Assembly (NCBI GenBank): GCA_039820585.1
Contig: JBCBPV010000009.1
Span: 13,078-77,077, forward strand
DNA length: 64,000 nucleotides
Direction of reading: 5' to 3'
Source: JBCBGF01 sp039820585
GTDB taxonomy: Bacteria; Pseudomonadota; Alphaproteobacteria; Rhodobacterales; Rhodobacteraceae
The position numbers were made by a program, and so were the translations under genes. This document shows, piece by piece, positions 50,889 to 59,608 of this stretch. Numbering within the stretch: the stretch's first letter is position 1; every line of letters begins with the position of its first letter. The notes under the pieces are model-generated. The model had not been told where the DNA came from. It saw only the letters and a list, made by a program, of their open reading frames with translations, and searched no databases.

Positions 50889-51643
50889 GCCAGCCCCGCC
50901 TCGACCGGTACCACCTGGCCGGTGATCGCAGCGGCGGAATCGGATGCCAGGAAATGGGCGGCATTGGCTACGTCCTCGGCCGTGGCCATGCGCCCTAGGG
51001 CCGCTCCAGAAGACATGTCTTCGATGGCCTGTTGGGGCGTTGGGCCCCCCGCGCAATGTCGCGTGTCCAGTCGGGACATGAGCGCGTCCGTGGCGATGGG
51101 GCCGGGGGCTAGGGCATTTACCCGAATGCCTTTTGGCCCTAAATCCAACGCCGCGGAGCGCAAGATGCCTATGACGGCGTGTTTGGACGCGGTGTAAAGC
51201 ACCTGTTTGGGGTGCGCGCGATATCCGTTGATGGACGCCATCAGAATGGCCGCGGCGTGATTGGATCTAGACAGGTTGGGCACAAACGCCCCCAATGTGG
51301 CGGCAACCGCCCAGGAGTTCACGGTCATGACCCGCATCCATTCGTCGCGATCCAGCTCCGTCACGCCGCGCCAGGGTGGGACGAGCCCGGCATTCGCGAC
51401 GACGATGTCGACAATCTGGTGTCTGCCAGACGCCTCGGACAGCCTCTCTTCGGCATCTTCGGCGGTGAGGTCAATGGATATCCGGGTCCAGTCTTCGGGG
51501 CAGGCGGCAAGCGCATCGGGCAGGTCGATGGCGATTATGTGGGCACCGGATGCGGCCAGCCGGTTCCCTATCGCACGCCCCAATCCGCGCGCGGCCCCCG
51601 TGATCACCGCATAGCGGTCCTCAAGATCGTTCATCACAGACAT
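50885..51643 (-). CDS. SDR-family oxidoreductase 3
   Basis: 252 residues from ATG 51643 (MSVMNDLEDRYAVITG); ATG 51634 is an alternative. TGAARGLGRAIG, VVANAG, catalytic Ser in MASINGYRAH and YTASK present. Faces the lambda-crystallin-type dehydrogenase across box d. Probably an alcohol dehydrogenase for another pathway intermediate. Confidence 0.86.
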   Translation of the reverse strand: MSVMNDLEDRYAVITGAARGLGRAIGNRLAASGAHIIAIDLPDALAACPEDWTRISIDLTAEDAEERLSEASGRHQIVDIVVANAGLVPPWRGVTELDRDEWMRVMTVNSWAVAATLGAFVPNLSRSNHAAAILMASINGYRAHPKQVLYTASKHAVIGILRSAALDLGPKGIRVNALAPGPIATDALMSRLDTRHCAGGPTPQQAIEDMSSGAALGRMATAEDVANAAHFLASDSAAAITGQVVPVEAGLA

Positions 51644-51696
51644 GTTGCGTCTCAATTCCCAGATGCCTAGAAACGATTCAACCATAGTGTACATTT

Positions 51697-51711
51697 GTTC
51701 GTTATGTGAAC
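51697..51711. promoter_or_regulatory. GTKC-N7-GAAC box d
   Basis: GTTCGTTATGTGAAC, the most symmetrical box apart from box a, preceded by ACATTT. It overlaps a spurious upstream GTG of the next gene, which supports the start at 51733. Confidence 0.78.
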
Positions 51712-51732
51712 CTCGATAATGAAAGATCCTGT

Positions 51733-52680
51733 GTGACGTCAAAACCGGAACCTTCCGTCACGATTATCGGAGCCGGTTCAATCGGCGTCTCGTTTGCTGC
51801 AGTGCTGGTCGACGCCGGGGCTCATGTAACGCTTGTCGAACCGGATTTGGAGCGGCGCGCAGCGATCGGGGCCGGGGTTGCGGGGCAACTTGAGGCGATC
51901 GAAGTTGCGGGGTTGAAGGCGGGCAACGCCGGCAGACTGGGCAGTGTCGCGGCGTTTTCCGAAGCCTCTCCCGACGTCGATATGGTTCTGGAATGCGGTC
52001 CCGAACGGGTGGAGGTGAAGCAAGAGATCTTTGCCGGTTTGCTGGCGGCAACAGGGGAGAAAACGGTCCTTGCGACGGCCTCGTCAGCCATCCCAATGTC
52101 GCAGATCGTTCCTGATGAGAAGGCACAGGCCCGTTGCCTTGTGGCGCATCCCGTCAATCCGCCGTCGGTCTTGCGGCTGATCGAGCTGGTGCCTGCACCG
52201 GGGACATCAGCAAGCGCAATGCGGTTGGCTGCCGAGATTTTCGAAGGTCGCGGGTTCACGCCCGTCGTCCTTGGCGCCGAGGTTGAGGGCTTTGTGCTCA
52301 ATCGACTGCAGAGCGCCGTTCTTCGCGAAGCCTATCGGCTGGTCGAGGAAGACATCCTTGGGGCCAATGACATCGACACGGTGATGCGTCTGGGGCTTGG
52401 CCCCCGCTGGGCGCTGTCCGGGCCATTTGAAACGGCTGAGCTGAACACGCCCGGCGGGATCACGGCGCATGCTGAGCGTATGGGTCCGGCCTATAAGCGG
52501 ATCGGTGAGGGGCGGGGCGAAACTGTGAACTGGCCACCGGAACTGGTTGGAAAGGTTGCCAAAGATCGCCGGAAAGTATTGCCTGCTGACGACATCCCGT
52601 CGCGTGCTAGTTGGCGTGTCGAGGCGGTCGCCCGTTTGGTCGCCGCGCGGGATCGGATTGCAGGGGGTCAGGATGAGTGA
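51733..52680 (+). CDS. Lambda-crystallin / L-gulonate 3-dehydrogenase-like 3-hydroxyacid dehydrogenase
   Basis: 315 residues from GTG 51733 (VTSKPEPSVTIIGAGSIG). Rossmann motif GAGSIG, then ATASSAIPMSQIV, catalytic His in VAHPVNPPSVLRLIELVP, and GLGPRWALSGPFETAELNTPGGI, the stretch that marks the CRYL1/gulonate-dehydrogenase branch rather than fatty-acid HADs. It oxidises a 3-hydroxy acid (such as an aldonic acid) with NAD+. It overlaps the next gene by 8 bases and belongs with the oxidase pair. Confidence 0.85.
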   Translation: MTSKPEPSVTIIGAGSIGVSFAAVLVDAGAHVTLVEPDLERRAAIGAGVAGQLEAIEVAGLKAGNAGRLGSVAAFSEASPDVDMVLECGPERVEVKQEIFAGLLAATGEKTVLATASSAIPMSQIVPDEKAQARCLVAHPVNPPSVLRLIELVPAPGTSASAMRLAAEIFEGRGFTPVVLGAEVEGFVLNRLQSAVLREAYRLVEEDILGANDIDTVMRLGLGPRWALSGPFETAELNTPGGITAHAERMGPAYKRIGEGRGETVNWPPELVGKVAKDRRKVLPADDIPSRASWRVEAVARLVAARDRIAGGQDE

Positions 52681-54340
52681 CGCAGCGCTGACATTCGATG
52701 GCAAACCGGTTGCCATTCGCGAGGGTCAGACAATTGCGGCGGCGCTGACGGCGGCGGGGCAGAGGGCTCTTCGCACGACCGCCAAGGACGCATCGCGCGG
52801 AATCTTCTGCGGCATGGGGGTGTGCCAGGATTGCCTTGTCACCGTCAATGGTGTGCCCAACCAACGCGCCTGCATGACCAAGGCACAGGCCGGGCAGACG
52901 GTGGCGACGCAGATTGCTTTTCCAAACCTTGATCTGGACGCCAACCTGTCTGAGCCGGGGCCTGCGCGGATCATCGAGCCTGAGGTTCTGATCATCGGTG
53001 GCGGGGCCGGGGGGCTGTCCGCCGCGATCGCAGCGCGGCGGGCCGGGGCGGAGGTCGTCGTGCTGGATGAGCGCCCGGTTCCGGGGGGGCAGTATTACAA
53101 GCAGTCATCGCTGAACCCGCCGATGGATGCCCAGCAGAAAGAGGGCGCAGATCTGGTCGCGCGCGCCCACGAAAGCGGTGCGGAGATCATCGGCGGTGTC
53201 GAGATCTGGGGAGCGTTCGATGGCCCCCTGTTTCTGGCCGAGAAGGATGGTGCGGCGCTGGTCGCGCGCCCGAAGACCGTGATCGTGGCCACCGGCGCTT
53301 ACGAGCGGCCAGTCATGGTTCCCGGGTGGACCTTGCCCGGTGTAATGACCACTGGGGCGGCACAGACGTTGTGGCGGAGCTATGGCACGTTGCCGGGGCG
53401 GCGTATGGTCGTCTGCGGGTCGGGGCCGTTGAACCTGCAAGTCGCGCTGGAGCTTGCGGAAGGCGGCGCCGAGGTTCCGCTGGTAGCGGAACTTGCACCC
53501 TCGCCGTTTCTGAAGCCCGGAGCGGCCGCGCGGATGGCGCTGGCGGATCCGGGGTTGATGATGAAGGGCCTTTCCATGATCTTTGGCCTGCGAAAGCGTG
53601 GCATCGCGGTCCGAAATGGGACGTACCTGCGGTCGGTAGAGGCAAAAGACGACGGGCTGTGGGTTACGTTCGAAGACGCGCGGGGCTGTGTTCAAGCGAT
53701 AGCGACAGACGTTCTTTGCATGAATGCAGGCTTTGAGCCGCAGAACGAGATACTTCGGCTTCTGGGCGCGGCGATGACCTATGACGCGGCCTTCGGGCAT
53801 CTGCGATGCGACCGCTCCGAGACACTGGAAACCTCAGTGCCAGGCGTCTTTGCCATTGGCGACTGTGCGGGCATGGGGGGCGCACCGGCGGCGCGGGTTG
53901 AGGGACGGATTGCCGGACGGGCCGCGGCAGCATTGGCGGGCCACGGCGATGCCTACGACATTTTCGGCGAGCTGAAGGAACTGCGACGCCATCGCCGGTT
54001 TCAGCGTGCGCTTTGGAAGCTGCATGATGTATCGCCCGCACCCCCAGCGGGTCGAGCCGAAGAGACGACGCTCTGCCGCTGCGAGGAGATCTCGATGGCG
54101 GACGTGTTCGCCGGGTATGAGAAGAACCCAGGCCATGTCGGCACGTTGAAACGGGGCACCCGTGTCGGGATGGGGCGGTGCCAAGGCCGCTATTGCGGGC
54201 CTGTTGCGGCGCGGCTTGTGGCGGCGCGCTCGGGCGCACCGATCGACGACCGCAGCTTTTTTGCCCCACGTGTGCCGCTGAAACCGGTGAGCATCGCCAG
54301 CATCCTGGCCGCGCAAGAGGCGCTTGATGGCAACGCCTGA
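52673..54340 (+). CDS. Fused HcnA-HcnB-like oxidase subunit (2Fe-2S, FAD, BFD domains)
   Basis: 555 residues from ATG 52673. Residues 1-95 are a Fer2_4-type ferredoxin with Cys46, Cys51, Cys54 and Cys67; residues 103-450 are an NAD(P)/FAD-binding flavoprotein with LIIGGGAGGLSAAIAARRAG, VIVATGAYERPVMVPGWTLPGVMTTGA and IGDCAGMGG; the end has a BFD-type 2Fe-2S motif (LCRCEEIS...GRCQGRYCG). In HCN synthase, opine oxidase and hydroxyproline dehydrogenase these domains are usually on separate subunits HcnA and HcnB. The partner DAO gene follows directly, overlapping by 14 bases. Confidence 0.88.
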   Translation: MSDAALTFDGKPVAIREGQTIAAALTAAGQRALRTTAKDASRGIFCGMGVCQDCLVTVNGVPNQRACMTKAQAGQTVATQIAFPNLDLDANLSEPGPARIIEPEVLIIGGGAGGLSAAIAARRAGAEVVVLDERPVPGGQYYKQSSLNPPMDAQQKEGADLVARAHESGAEIIGGVEIWGAFDGPLFLAEKDGAALVARPKTVIVATGAYERPVMVPGWTLPGVMTTGAAQTLWRSYGTLPGRRMVVCGSGPLNLQVALELAEGGAEVPLVAELAPSPFLKPGAAARMALADPGLMMKGLSMIFGLRKRGIAVRNGTYLRSVEAKDDGLWVTFEDARGCVQAIATDVLCMNAGFEPQNEILRLLGAAMTYDAAFGHLRCDRSETLETSVPGVFAIGDCAGMGGAPAARVEGRIAGRAAAALAGHGDAYDIFGELKELRRHRRFQRALWKLHDVSPAPPAGRAEETTLCRCEEISMADVFAGYEKNPGHVGTLKRGTRVGMGRCQGRYCGPVAARLVAARSGAPIDDRSFFAPRVPLKPVSIASILAAQEALDGNA

Positions 54341-55463
54341 CGTTCTGGTCGTCGGGGGCGGGATCGTTGGGCTGGTCACGGCCATAGAATTGGCGACGGA
54401 CGGCGCCAGCGTCATGGTCATCGACGCGGGCCACAATGCGGGCAGCGACGCGAATGCGGGTAGTCTGCATGTCCAGATGCAGAGCCGGTTCATTCGGTTG
54501 TTCCCGGATCAGGCCCCGAACGTGGAAGCGGCGCTGCCACTTTACAGACAGGCGGCGGCAGTCTGGGGCGACCTTGAGGCGCGGATCGGGTCTTGTGAGT
54601 TGATGCGGCATGGTGGGCTGATGCTGGCCGAGGGCGCGGATCAGATGGCGTTTCTGGAAGACAAGGCCCGCCGTGAGGAAGCCAAGGGCTTGGATGTCGA
54701 GCTATTGGATCGTGGTGCACTTGACCGGATTGCCCCGTGGCTTGGGCCGCAGATTGTGGGGGCGGAGCTGTGCCGAGACGAAGGCAAACTGAACCCCTTG
54801 CTTGTGGGCAAGCGGTTGCATGCGATGTGTGAAAGGCTTGGCGTTGCGATCGTGTCGGATCGCATCGAGCGGCTGGAACGGCAGGGGAGCCAGTTGCAGG
54901 CGGTGGGCCGGGAGAGGGCATATCGTGCCTCGGAGGTCGTTGTCGCCGCCGCTTGGGGATCGGGGCAGGTCGTTCGCGGGTTCGGGGTCGATATCCCGAC
55001 CCAGGCCGAGCCCCTGCACATGAACATCACCGAGCCCTGTGCGCAGGAGATCAAGCATCTGGTACAACACGCCGAACGCTCGATCACGCTGAAGCAGTTC
55101 AAGTCTGGGCAGATCGTGATTGGCGGTGGCTGGCCCGCTGAGGATCGCGGCCACGGTGCGGTGCCATCGGTGCTGGCAAGCTCGTTTCTGGGAAATGTCG
55201 GGCTGGCAGCGCGGCTGGTTCCGGCGATTGGCGGACTGCGGATTATCCGTACCTGGGCCGGAATGAACACCACCGCAGACGGGGCGTCGATCATTGGTCG
55301 CCTGACGCAAGAACCGGCGGTGACAATAGTGGTGCCGGGGGATGCGGGCTATACGCTAGGGCCGCTCATCGCTCAGATGGCGGCGGCGATTGTCTTGGGA
55401 AAAGACCCGCCCGCCGACCCCGCGCCGTTCACGCCGGACCGGTTTTCAGTTGTTACTTCTTGA
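54327..55463 (+). CDS. DAO-type catalytic subunit (HcnC/OoxB-like)
   Basis: 378 residues from ATG 54327. FAD motif VLVVGGGIVGLVTAIELATDGASVMVIDAG; ANAGSLHVQMQ; C-terminal GDAGYTLGPLIAQMAAAIVLGKDPP contacts FAD. This subunit would oxidise the amine or imino acid while electrons pass to the fused HcnA-HcnB protein. Family members act on glycine, opines, D-hydroxyproline or D-amino acids; the substrate here is unknown. It converges with the IclR gene by 11 bases. Confidence 0.88.
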   Translation: MATPDVLVVGGGIVGLVTAIELATDGASVMVIDAGHNAGSDANAGSLHVQMQSRFIRLFPDQAPNVEAALPLYRQAAAVWGDLEARIGSCELMRHGGLMLAEGADQMAFLEDKARREEAKGLDVELLDRGALDRIAPWLGPQIVGAELCRDEGKLNPLLVGKRLHAMCERLGVAIVSDRIERLERQGSQLQAVGRERAYRASEVVVAAAWGSGQVVRGFGVDIPTQAEPLHMNITEPCAQEIKHLVQHAERSITLKQFKSGQIVIGGGWPAEDRGHGAVPSVLASSFLGNVGLAARLVPAIGGLRIIRTWAGMNTTADGASIIGRLTQEPAVTIVVPGDAGYTLGPLIAQMAAAIVLGKDPPADPAPFTPDRFSVVTS

Positions 55464-56331
55464 GCGCGCGCGAGATGTTGGCAACCGTTTCCTGAAGCTT
55501 CGGCAGGATCAGGTTGATCATTGTGTCCGGCGTCATGCGCACGCTCGGCACGCCCACGTTGATCGCCCCCACCAGCGCGCCTGCGCTGCTATAGACGGGC
55601 ACGGCGATCGACATCAGGCCGATCTCAAGCTCTTGGTCGACAAGACACCAGCCCTTTTCCCGCACATCTTCGAGGATGCGCCTGAATTCATCGCGATCCG
55701 TGACTGTCCGGTCCGTCATGCGGTTGAGGGGCACATTCTGGATCATTCCCGCCCAGGTGTCTTTCGGTTGGACGGCCAACAGCACGCGGCCGTTTGCGGT
55801 GTTCGCCGCCGGGAACCGCGCGCCCACTGTGATACCGACGCTGATCACGCGGTGATACTGCGCGCCGCTGACATAAACGACGTCGAACTTGTCGAGCACG
55901 GCGGCCGAGACAGATTCGCGGATTTCCTCGGACAGATGGTCGATGAAGGGGCGGGCGATGTCCCAAACGCCTTTGGACGACAGGACCGAATAGCCTAACT
56001 CAAGTACTTGGGGCGTCAGGTCAAACAGCTTGCCATCGGCCACGGCATAGCCTTCGCGTACAAGGGTGAGGAGAATGCGCCGGGCACCCGCGCGCGTGTT
56101 TCCGGTTTCGGCGGCCACTTCGGACAGCGTCATTTTTCGCCCGGTCCGGTTGAAGGCGCGCAGCACTTCGAGACCGCGGGCGAGGGAACTGACGTAATCG
56201 CGGGGGTTCAGGCCCCCGGGATCGGCGTCTTCGCTCCAATCGGGTGCCGCCGTCATCAACCCGGTCTGTGCCGCCGACTTTTGCCGGGCGGCTTTTTCTG
56301 AGTGTTCGGTGTCCGCTACCTTGTCGGTCAT
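55453..56331 (-). CDS. IclR-family transcriptional regulator
   Basis: 292 residues. N-terminal winged HTH (SSLARGLEVLRAFNRTGRKMTLSEVAAETGNTRAGARRILLTLVREGYA) and C-terminal effector domain (ESVSAAVLDKFDVVYVSGAQYHR ... RFPAANTANGRVLLA ... LGLMSIAVPVYSSAGALVGAINVGVPS). PcaR/PobR-like layout. It sits centrally in the locus and faces the ABC importer across box e (135 bases from its start). It probably binds the GTKC-N7-GAAC boxes and responds to a pathway intermediate. Confidence 0.9.
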   Translation of the reverse strand: MTDKVADTEHSEKAARQKSAAQTGLMTAAPDWSEDADPGGLNPRDYVSSLARGLEVLRAFNRTGRKMTLSEVAAETGNTRAGARRILLTLVREGYAVADGKLFDLTPQVLELGYSVLSSKGVWDIARPFIDHLSEEIRESVSAAVLDKFDVVYVSGAQYHRVISVGITVGARFPAANTANGRVLLAVQPKDTWAGMIQNVPLNRMTDRTVTDRDEFRRILEDVREKGWCLVDQELEIGLMSIAVPVYSSAGALVGAINVGVPSVRMTPDTMINLILPKLQETVANISRALKK

Positions 56332-56465
56332 CTGATCCTCATACCTATTGCCGGGTTATGGTGCCTCAATCCGCGCGGTAAACACAATTATAGGGAGATG
56401 CACCATGAGATAGGCAAAAAAATGTGTTGCACGACCCGCAGCAAAACGGCTTATATCGAACAAGA

Positions 56466-56480
56466 GTGCGCTATGTGAAC
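56466..56480. promoter_or_regulatory. GTKC-N7-GAAC box e
   Basis: GTGCGCTATGTGAAC, 24 bases before the binding-protein ATG and 135 from the IclR start. Confidence 0.75.
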
Positions 56481-56504
56481 AATTATCGGCCAGGGAGGCA
56501 TAAA

Positions 56505-57836
56505 ATGGCAAATACTCGGTGGACTGGAAATGGAATGACCCGTCGTGCGGCGCTCGCCGGCCTTGCCGCGAGCTCTGCTTTGGCTGGGCTGCCGCGTGCG
56601 GCACGCGCGCAAACCGAACCGCTGCGCTGGTGGTCGCCGCAAAGCGCGCCCGCGCAGGCCGCGGCCTATGAGTTTCAGATTGAAGCGTTCAAGGCGGCCA
56701 CGGGTATCGACGTGGTCTTTGAACGGACCTCGGACGAAGGCTATGCGCCCCAGCTTGCGGCGGCGTTCTCATCGGGCGAGGTGCCCGACATTGTCACGCA
56801 TCTGCCGTCGTTTGCGGCGCAGACGTATTACGCCAACGGCCTGCTTGAGCCGATGAATGACGTGATCGAAGCGATTGGGATCGACAACTACTACCCAGGC
56901 GCAAACAACGTGTTCGAGGCGGAAGACGGTAACTACTGTGCGACCGGCATCGGCAATTCGGCGGCCAACATGCTGTGGGTGCGCCGCGATTTGATGGAAC
57001 AAGCCGGGCTCGACAAGATTCCTGAGACCTGGGACGAGTTGCGCGCTGCTGTTCAGGCCATGCAGACCGGTGGCCTGTTCGGCGCGCCGCTGCCTTATGG
57101 TCGGAACTCGATGACCTCGCTGATCTTCATCGGCTTTATCCACCAGGCCGGTGGACAGGTCTTCACGCCCGACCTACAGGTCAACCTCGACAACGAAGGC
57201 ACGCGAAATGCCTTGGAGTTCTACAAGGAGATGCGTGAGTACTGTCCGCCCGGAGCCACGAACTATTCGTGGGGCGAAAGTCTGACGGCGTTCGTGTCGG
57301 GTGCCACGGCAACCGGCATCTACACCGGCCGCGTGCTGATCAACGTCAACGATCAAAACCCGCCGCTGGCCGATCACATCACCTGTGTCACCTATCCACG
57401 GATGTCGACAGATATTGAGCCCTGGACGTTCAACGACTTTGCGTCGGTCTTTATTCCGGCCCAGTCGCAGAACAAGGAAGCGGCGAAGCAGTTCGCGGCC
57501 TTCCTATTCGATCCCGAAGGCTACATCCAGCAGCTGCATGCGGCGCCAGGGCACGTGCTGCCGATTTTGCGGTCGATCTCCGAGAACCCGGCCTATCAGA
57601 ACAACGATATCATCCAGAAGTACAAGCCCGAGGTCGATCTGATGGCCGCGTCCGCGGCGGGCGGGTTCAACCTGGGCTACGAGTCAGCTGAGCACGCGTC
57701 GAACTCCAAGGCTGGTGAGATTATTGGCTCGAACGTGATTTCCGAGATGGTGGGCCGTGTCGTCCTGAATGGCGACAATGTCGACGAGGCGTTGAGCACC
57801 GCTTCGCAGACCATCGAAGAGATCATGGCGTCCTGA
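56505..57836 (+). CDS. ABC transporter substrate-binding protein (family 1, Tat-exported)
   Basis: 443 residues from ATG 56505 with CAGGGAGG upstream. Signal contains MTRRAALAGLAASSALAGLPRAARA, a twin-arginine-type export signal. The mature chain has the family 1 pattern: LRWWSPQSAPAQ, IEAFKAATGIDVVFE, LWVRRDLMEQAGLDKIPETWDELRAA, FVSGATATGIYTG. Such proteins bind oligosaccharides, polyols, glycerol phosphates or amino compounds. Three importer genes follow in the same direction. Base use is normal for the locus. Confidence 0.9.
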   Translation: MANTRWTGNGMTRRAALAGLAASSALAGLPRAARAQTEPLRWWSPQSAPAQAAAYEFQIEAFKAATGIDVVFERTSDEGYAPQLAAAFSSGEVPDIVTHLPSFAAQTYYANGLLEPMNDVIEAIGIDNYYPGANNVFEAEDGNYCATGIGNSAANMLWVRRDLMEQAGLDKIPETWDELRAAVQAMQTGGLFGAPLPYGRNSMTSLIFIGFIHQAGGQVFTPDLQVNLDNEGTRNALEFYKEMREYCPPGATNYSWGESLTAFVSGATATGIYTGRVLINVNDQNPPLADHITCVTYPRMSTDIEPWTFNDFASVFIPAQSQNKEAAKQFAAFLFDPEGYIQQLHAAPGHVLPILRSISENPAYQNNDIIQKYKPEVDLMAASAAGGFNLGYESAEHASNSKAGEIIGSNVISEMVGRVVLNGDNVDEALSTASQTIEEIMAS

Positions 57837-57890
57837 CGCCCTGAAAGCTAGGCTCGCCGTCGGACCAACCCGGCGGCGCGCGCGCGAATC

Positions 57891-58787
57891 ATGCAGGTAT
57901 CACAAACCGTTCTTGAACGCCGCTATGCTGCGCTTGGGCTTATGCTCATTGCGCCCACTGTGCTCGTGTTCTGCGCGGTCATCGTGTACCCACTAGTGTC
58001 AGCGATCTATCTTTCGCTTTTCTCGATCTTCACGCCAACCCTCGAAGGCGATTGGGTTGGGCTCGATAACTACCGGACACTCCTGGCCAAGGAAGAGTTC
58101 TGGACGGCGCTTGGCAATAACCTGATCTGGACGGTCGGGACTTTAACCCTGCAGATCATCATGGGCGTGGGCATGGCGCTGGTCCTGCACCAGAACATCT
58201 GGTTTCGCAGCCTCGCCCGTTCGCTGATCCTGTTCCCTTATTTCATCTCAACGGTCGTGGCGGTGCTCGTCTGGAAGTGGCTGTTCAACGATCTCTACGG
58301 CATCCTGAACCATTTGATGATCGCGGCGGGCCTGATTGAGTTTCCACTCGATTACCTGGGCACTATGCCGAATGCGATGATTTCGGTGATCCTGGTGGGG
58401 GCGTGGAAGTTCTTTCCGTTCGTCGTAATTGCCGTTCTCGCTCGGCTGCAGTCGATCCCCGACGCGCTTTATGAGGCTGCCCGTATCGACGGCGCGGGGC
58501 CCATCGCGCGGTTCTTTGACGTGACGCTGCCGCAATTGCGCGAGGTGTTGGTCGTGATCATCATGCTGCGCGCGATCTGGGATTTCAAAGAGTTTGACCT
58601 GATATACCTGCTGACCGGTGGGGGGCCGATCACCTCGACCCAGACCCTGCCGCTTCTGGTCTACAAGGAAGCCTTCGCGCTAAACCAGATGGGCATGGCC
58701 GCCGCCTATGCCGTGGTGATGATGCTGATCATGCTGGTCTTCATGATCATTTACATCCGCCGCACGAGACAGGAGGAAGACACGTGA
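57891..58787 (+). CDS. ABC transporter permease 1
   Basis: 298 residues. Six hydrophobic spans and the EAA loop YEAARIDGAGPIARFFDVTLPQL. It is UgpA/MalF-like. It overlaps permease 2 by 4 bases (GTGA). Confidence 0.93.
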   Translation: MQVSQTVLERRYAALGLMLIAPTVLVFCAVIVYPLVSAIYLSLFSIFTPTLEGDWVGLDNYRTLLAKEEFWTALGNNLIWTVGTLTLQIIMGVGMALVLHQNIWFRSLARSLILFPYFISTVVAVLVWKWLFNDLYGILNHLMIAAGLIEFPLDYLGTMPNAMISVILVGAWKFFPFVVIAVLARLQSIPDALYEAARIDGAGPIARFFDVTLPQLREVLVVIIMLRAIWDFKEFDLIYLLTGGGPITSTQTLPLLVYKEAFALNQMGMAAAYAVVMMLIMLVFMIIYIRRTRQEEDT

Positions 58788-59605
58788 TCCGCCGCGTCGC
58801 CTTCAACCTGTTTGCTTGGGGAATAGTGTTGGCGGTGGCATTTCCGTTGTTCTGGATGCTGGTCACAAGCATCAAGCCGCAGTTCGAGCTGTTCCGCCGC
58901 CCACCGACATTCCTGCCCGAGACGGTGACATTCGAACACTATATCCGTCTGATCACCGAGACGCCGTTTCTGGGTTATTTCAAGAACTCGATCATTCTGT
59001 CGGTGTCGACCACCCTTGTCGTGGTCGCGATTTCAACCATTGGGGCCTATAGCCTTGTGCGGTTCAAGTATCGCGGGCGAGAGAGTCTGGCGTTTCTGGT
59101 GCTCTTTACCTACCTTCTGCCGTCCGTCGTACTGATCATCCCACTGTATCTGATGCTCGTCAGCATGGGCCTGTCCAATACGATCTTCTCGCTGGTGATC
59201 GCCTATACGACGTTTGCACTGCCCTATGCGCTGTGGTTATTGCGGTCCTTCATGGCGGGCATTCCGGAAGACCTGGAAAGCGCGGCGCTGGTCGATGGGG
59301 CGACCCGGATGGGCGCGTTTGTGGATGTGATCCTGCCCCAGCTATTGCCGGGCATCATCTCGACCGCGCTCTTCACATTCATCCTATCGTGGAACGAATA
59401 CCTCTATGCGCTGGTGCTGGTGAACTCCGACTCCGCGCGCCCGCTGACCACCGGTGTAATGAACATGCTGGTCTCCAGCTTCAATATCGAATGGTCGCTT
59501 CTGATGGCGGCGTCCGTGATGATGAGCGTCCCACTGATCATTGTCTTCGCATTCCTGCAAAGCTATCTGACCCGCGGTTTCGGCGCGGGCGGGGTGAAAG
59601 GGTAA
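58784..59605 (+). CDS. ABC transporter permease 2
   Basis: 273 residues. Six spans and EAA loop ESAALVDGATRMGAFVDVILPQL. MalG/UgpE-like, ending GFGAGGVKG as typical of this class. Starts from GTG 58784 inside the end of permease 1; 3 bases separate it from the ATPase gene. Confidence 0.93.
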   Translation: MIRRVAFNLFAWGIVLAVAFPLFWMLVTSIKPQFELFRRPPTFLPETVTFEHYIRLITETPFLGYFKNSIILSVSTTLVVVAISTIGAYSLVRFKYRGRESLAFLVLFTYLLPSVVLIIPLYLMLVSMGLSNTIFSLVIAYTTFALPYALWLLRSFMAGIPEDLESAALVDGATRMGAFVDVILPQLLPGIISTALFTFILSWNEYLYALVLVNSDSARPLTTGVMNMLVSSFNIEWSLLMAASVMMSVPLIIVFAFLQSYLTRGFGAGGVKG

Positions 59606-59608
59606 CGA

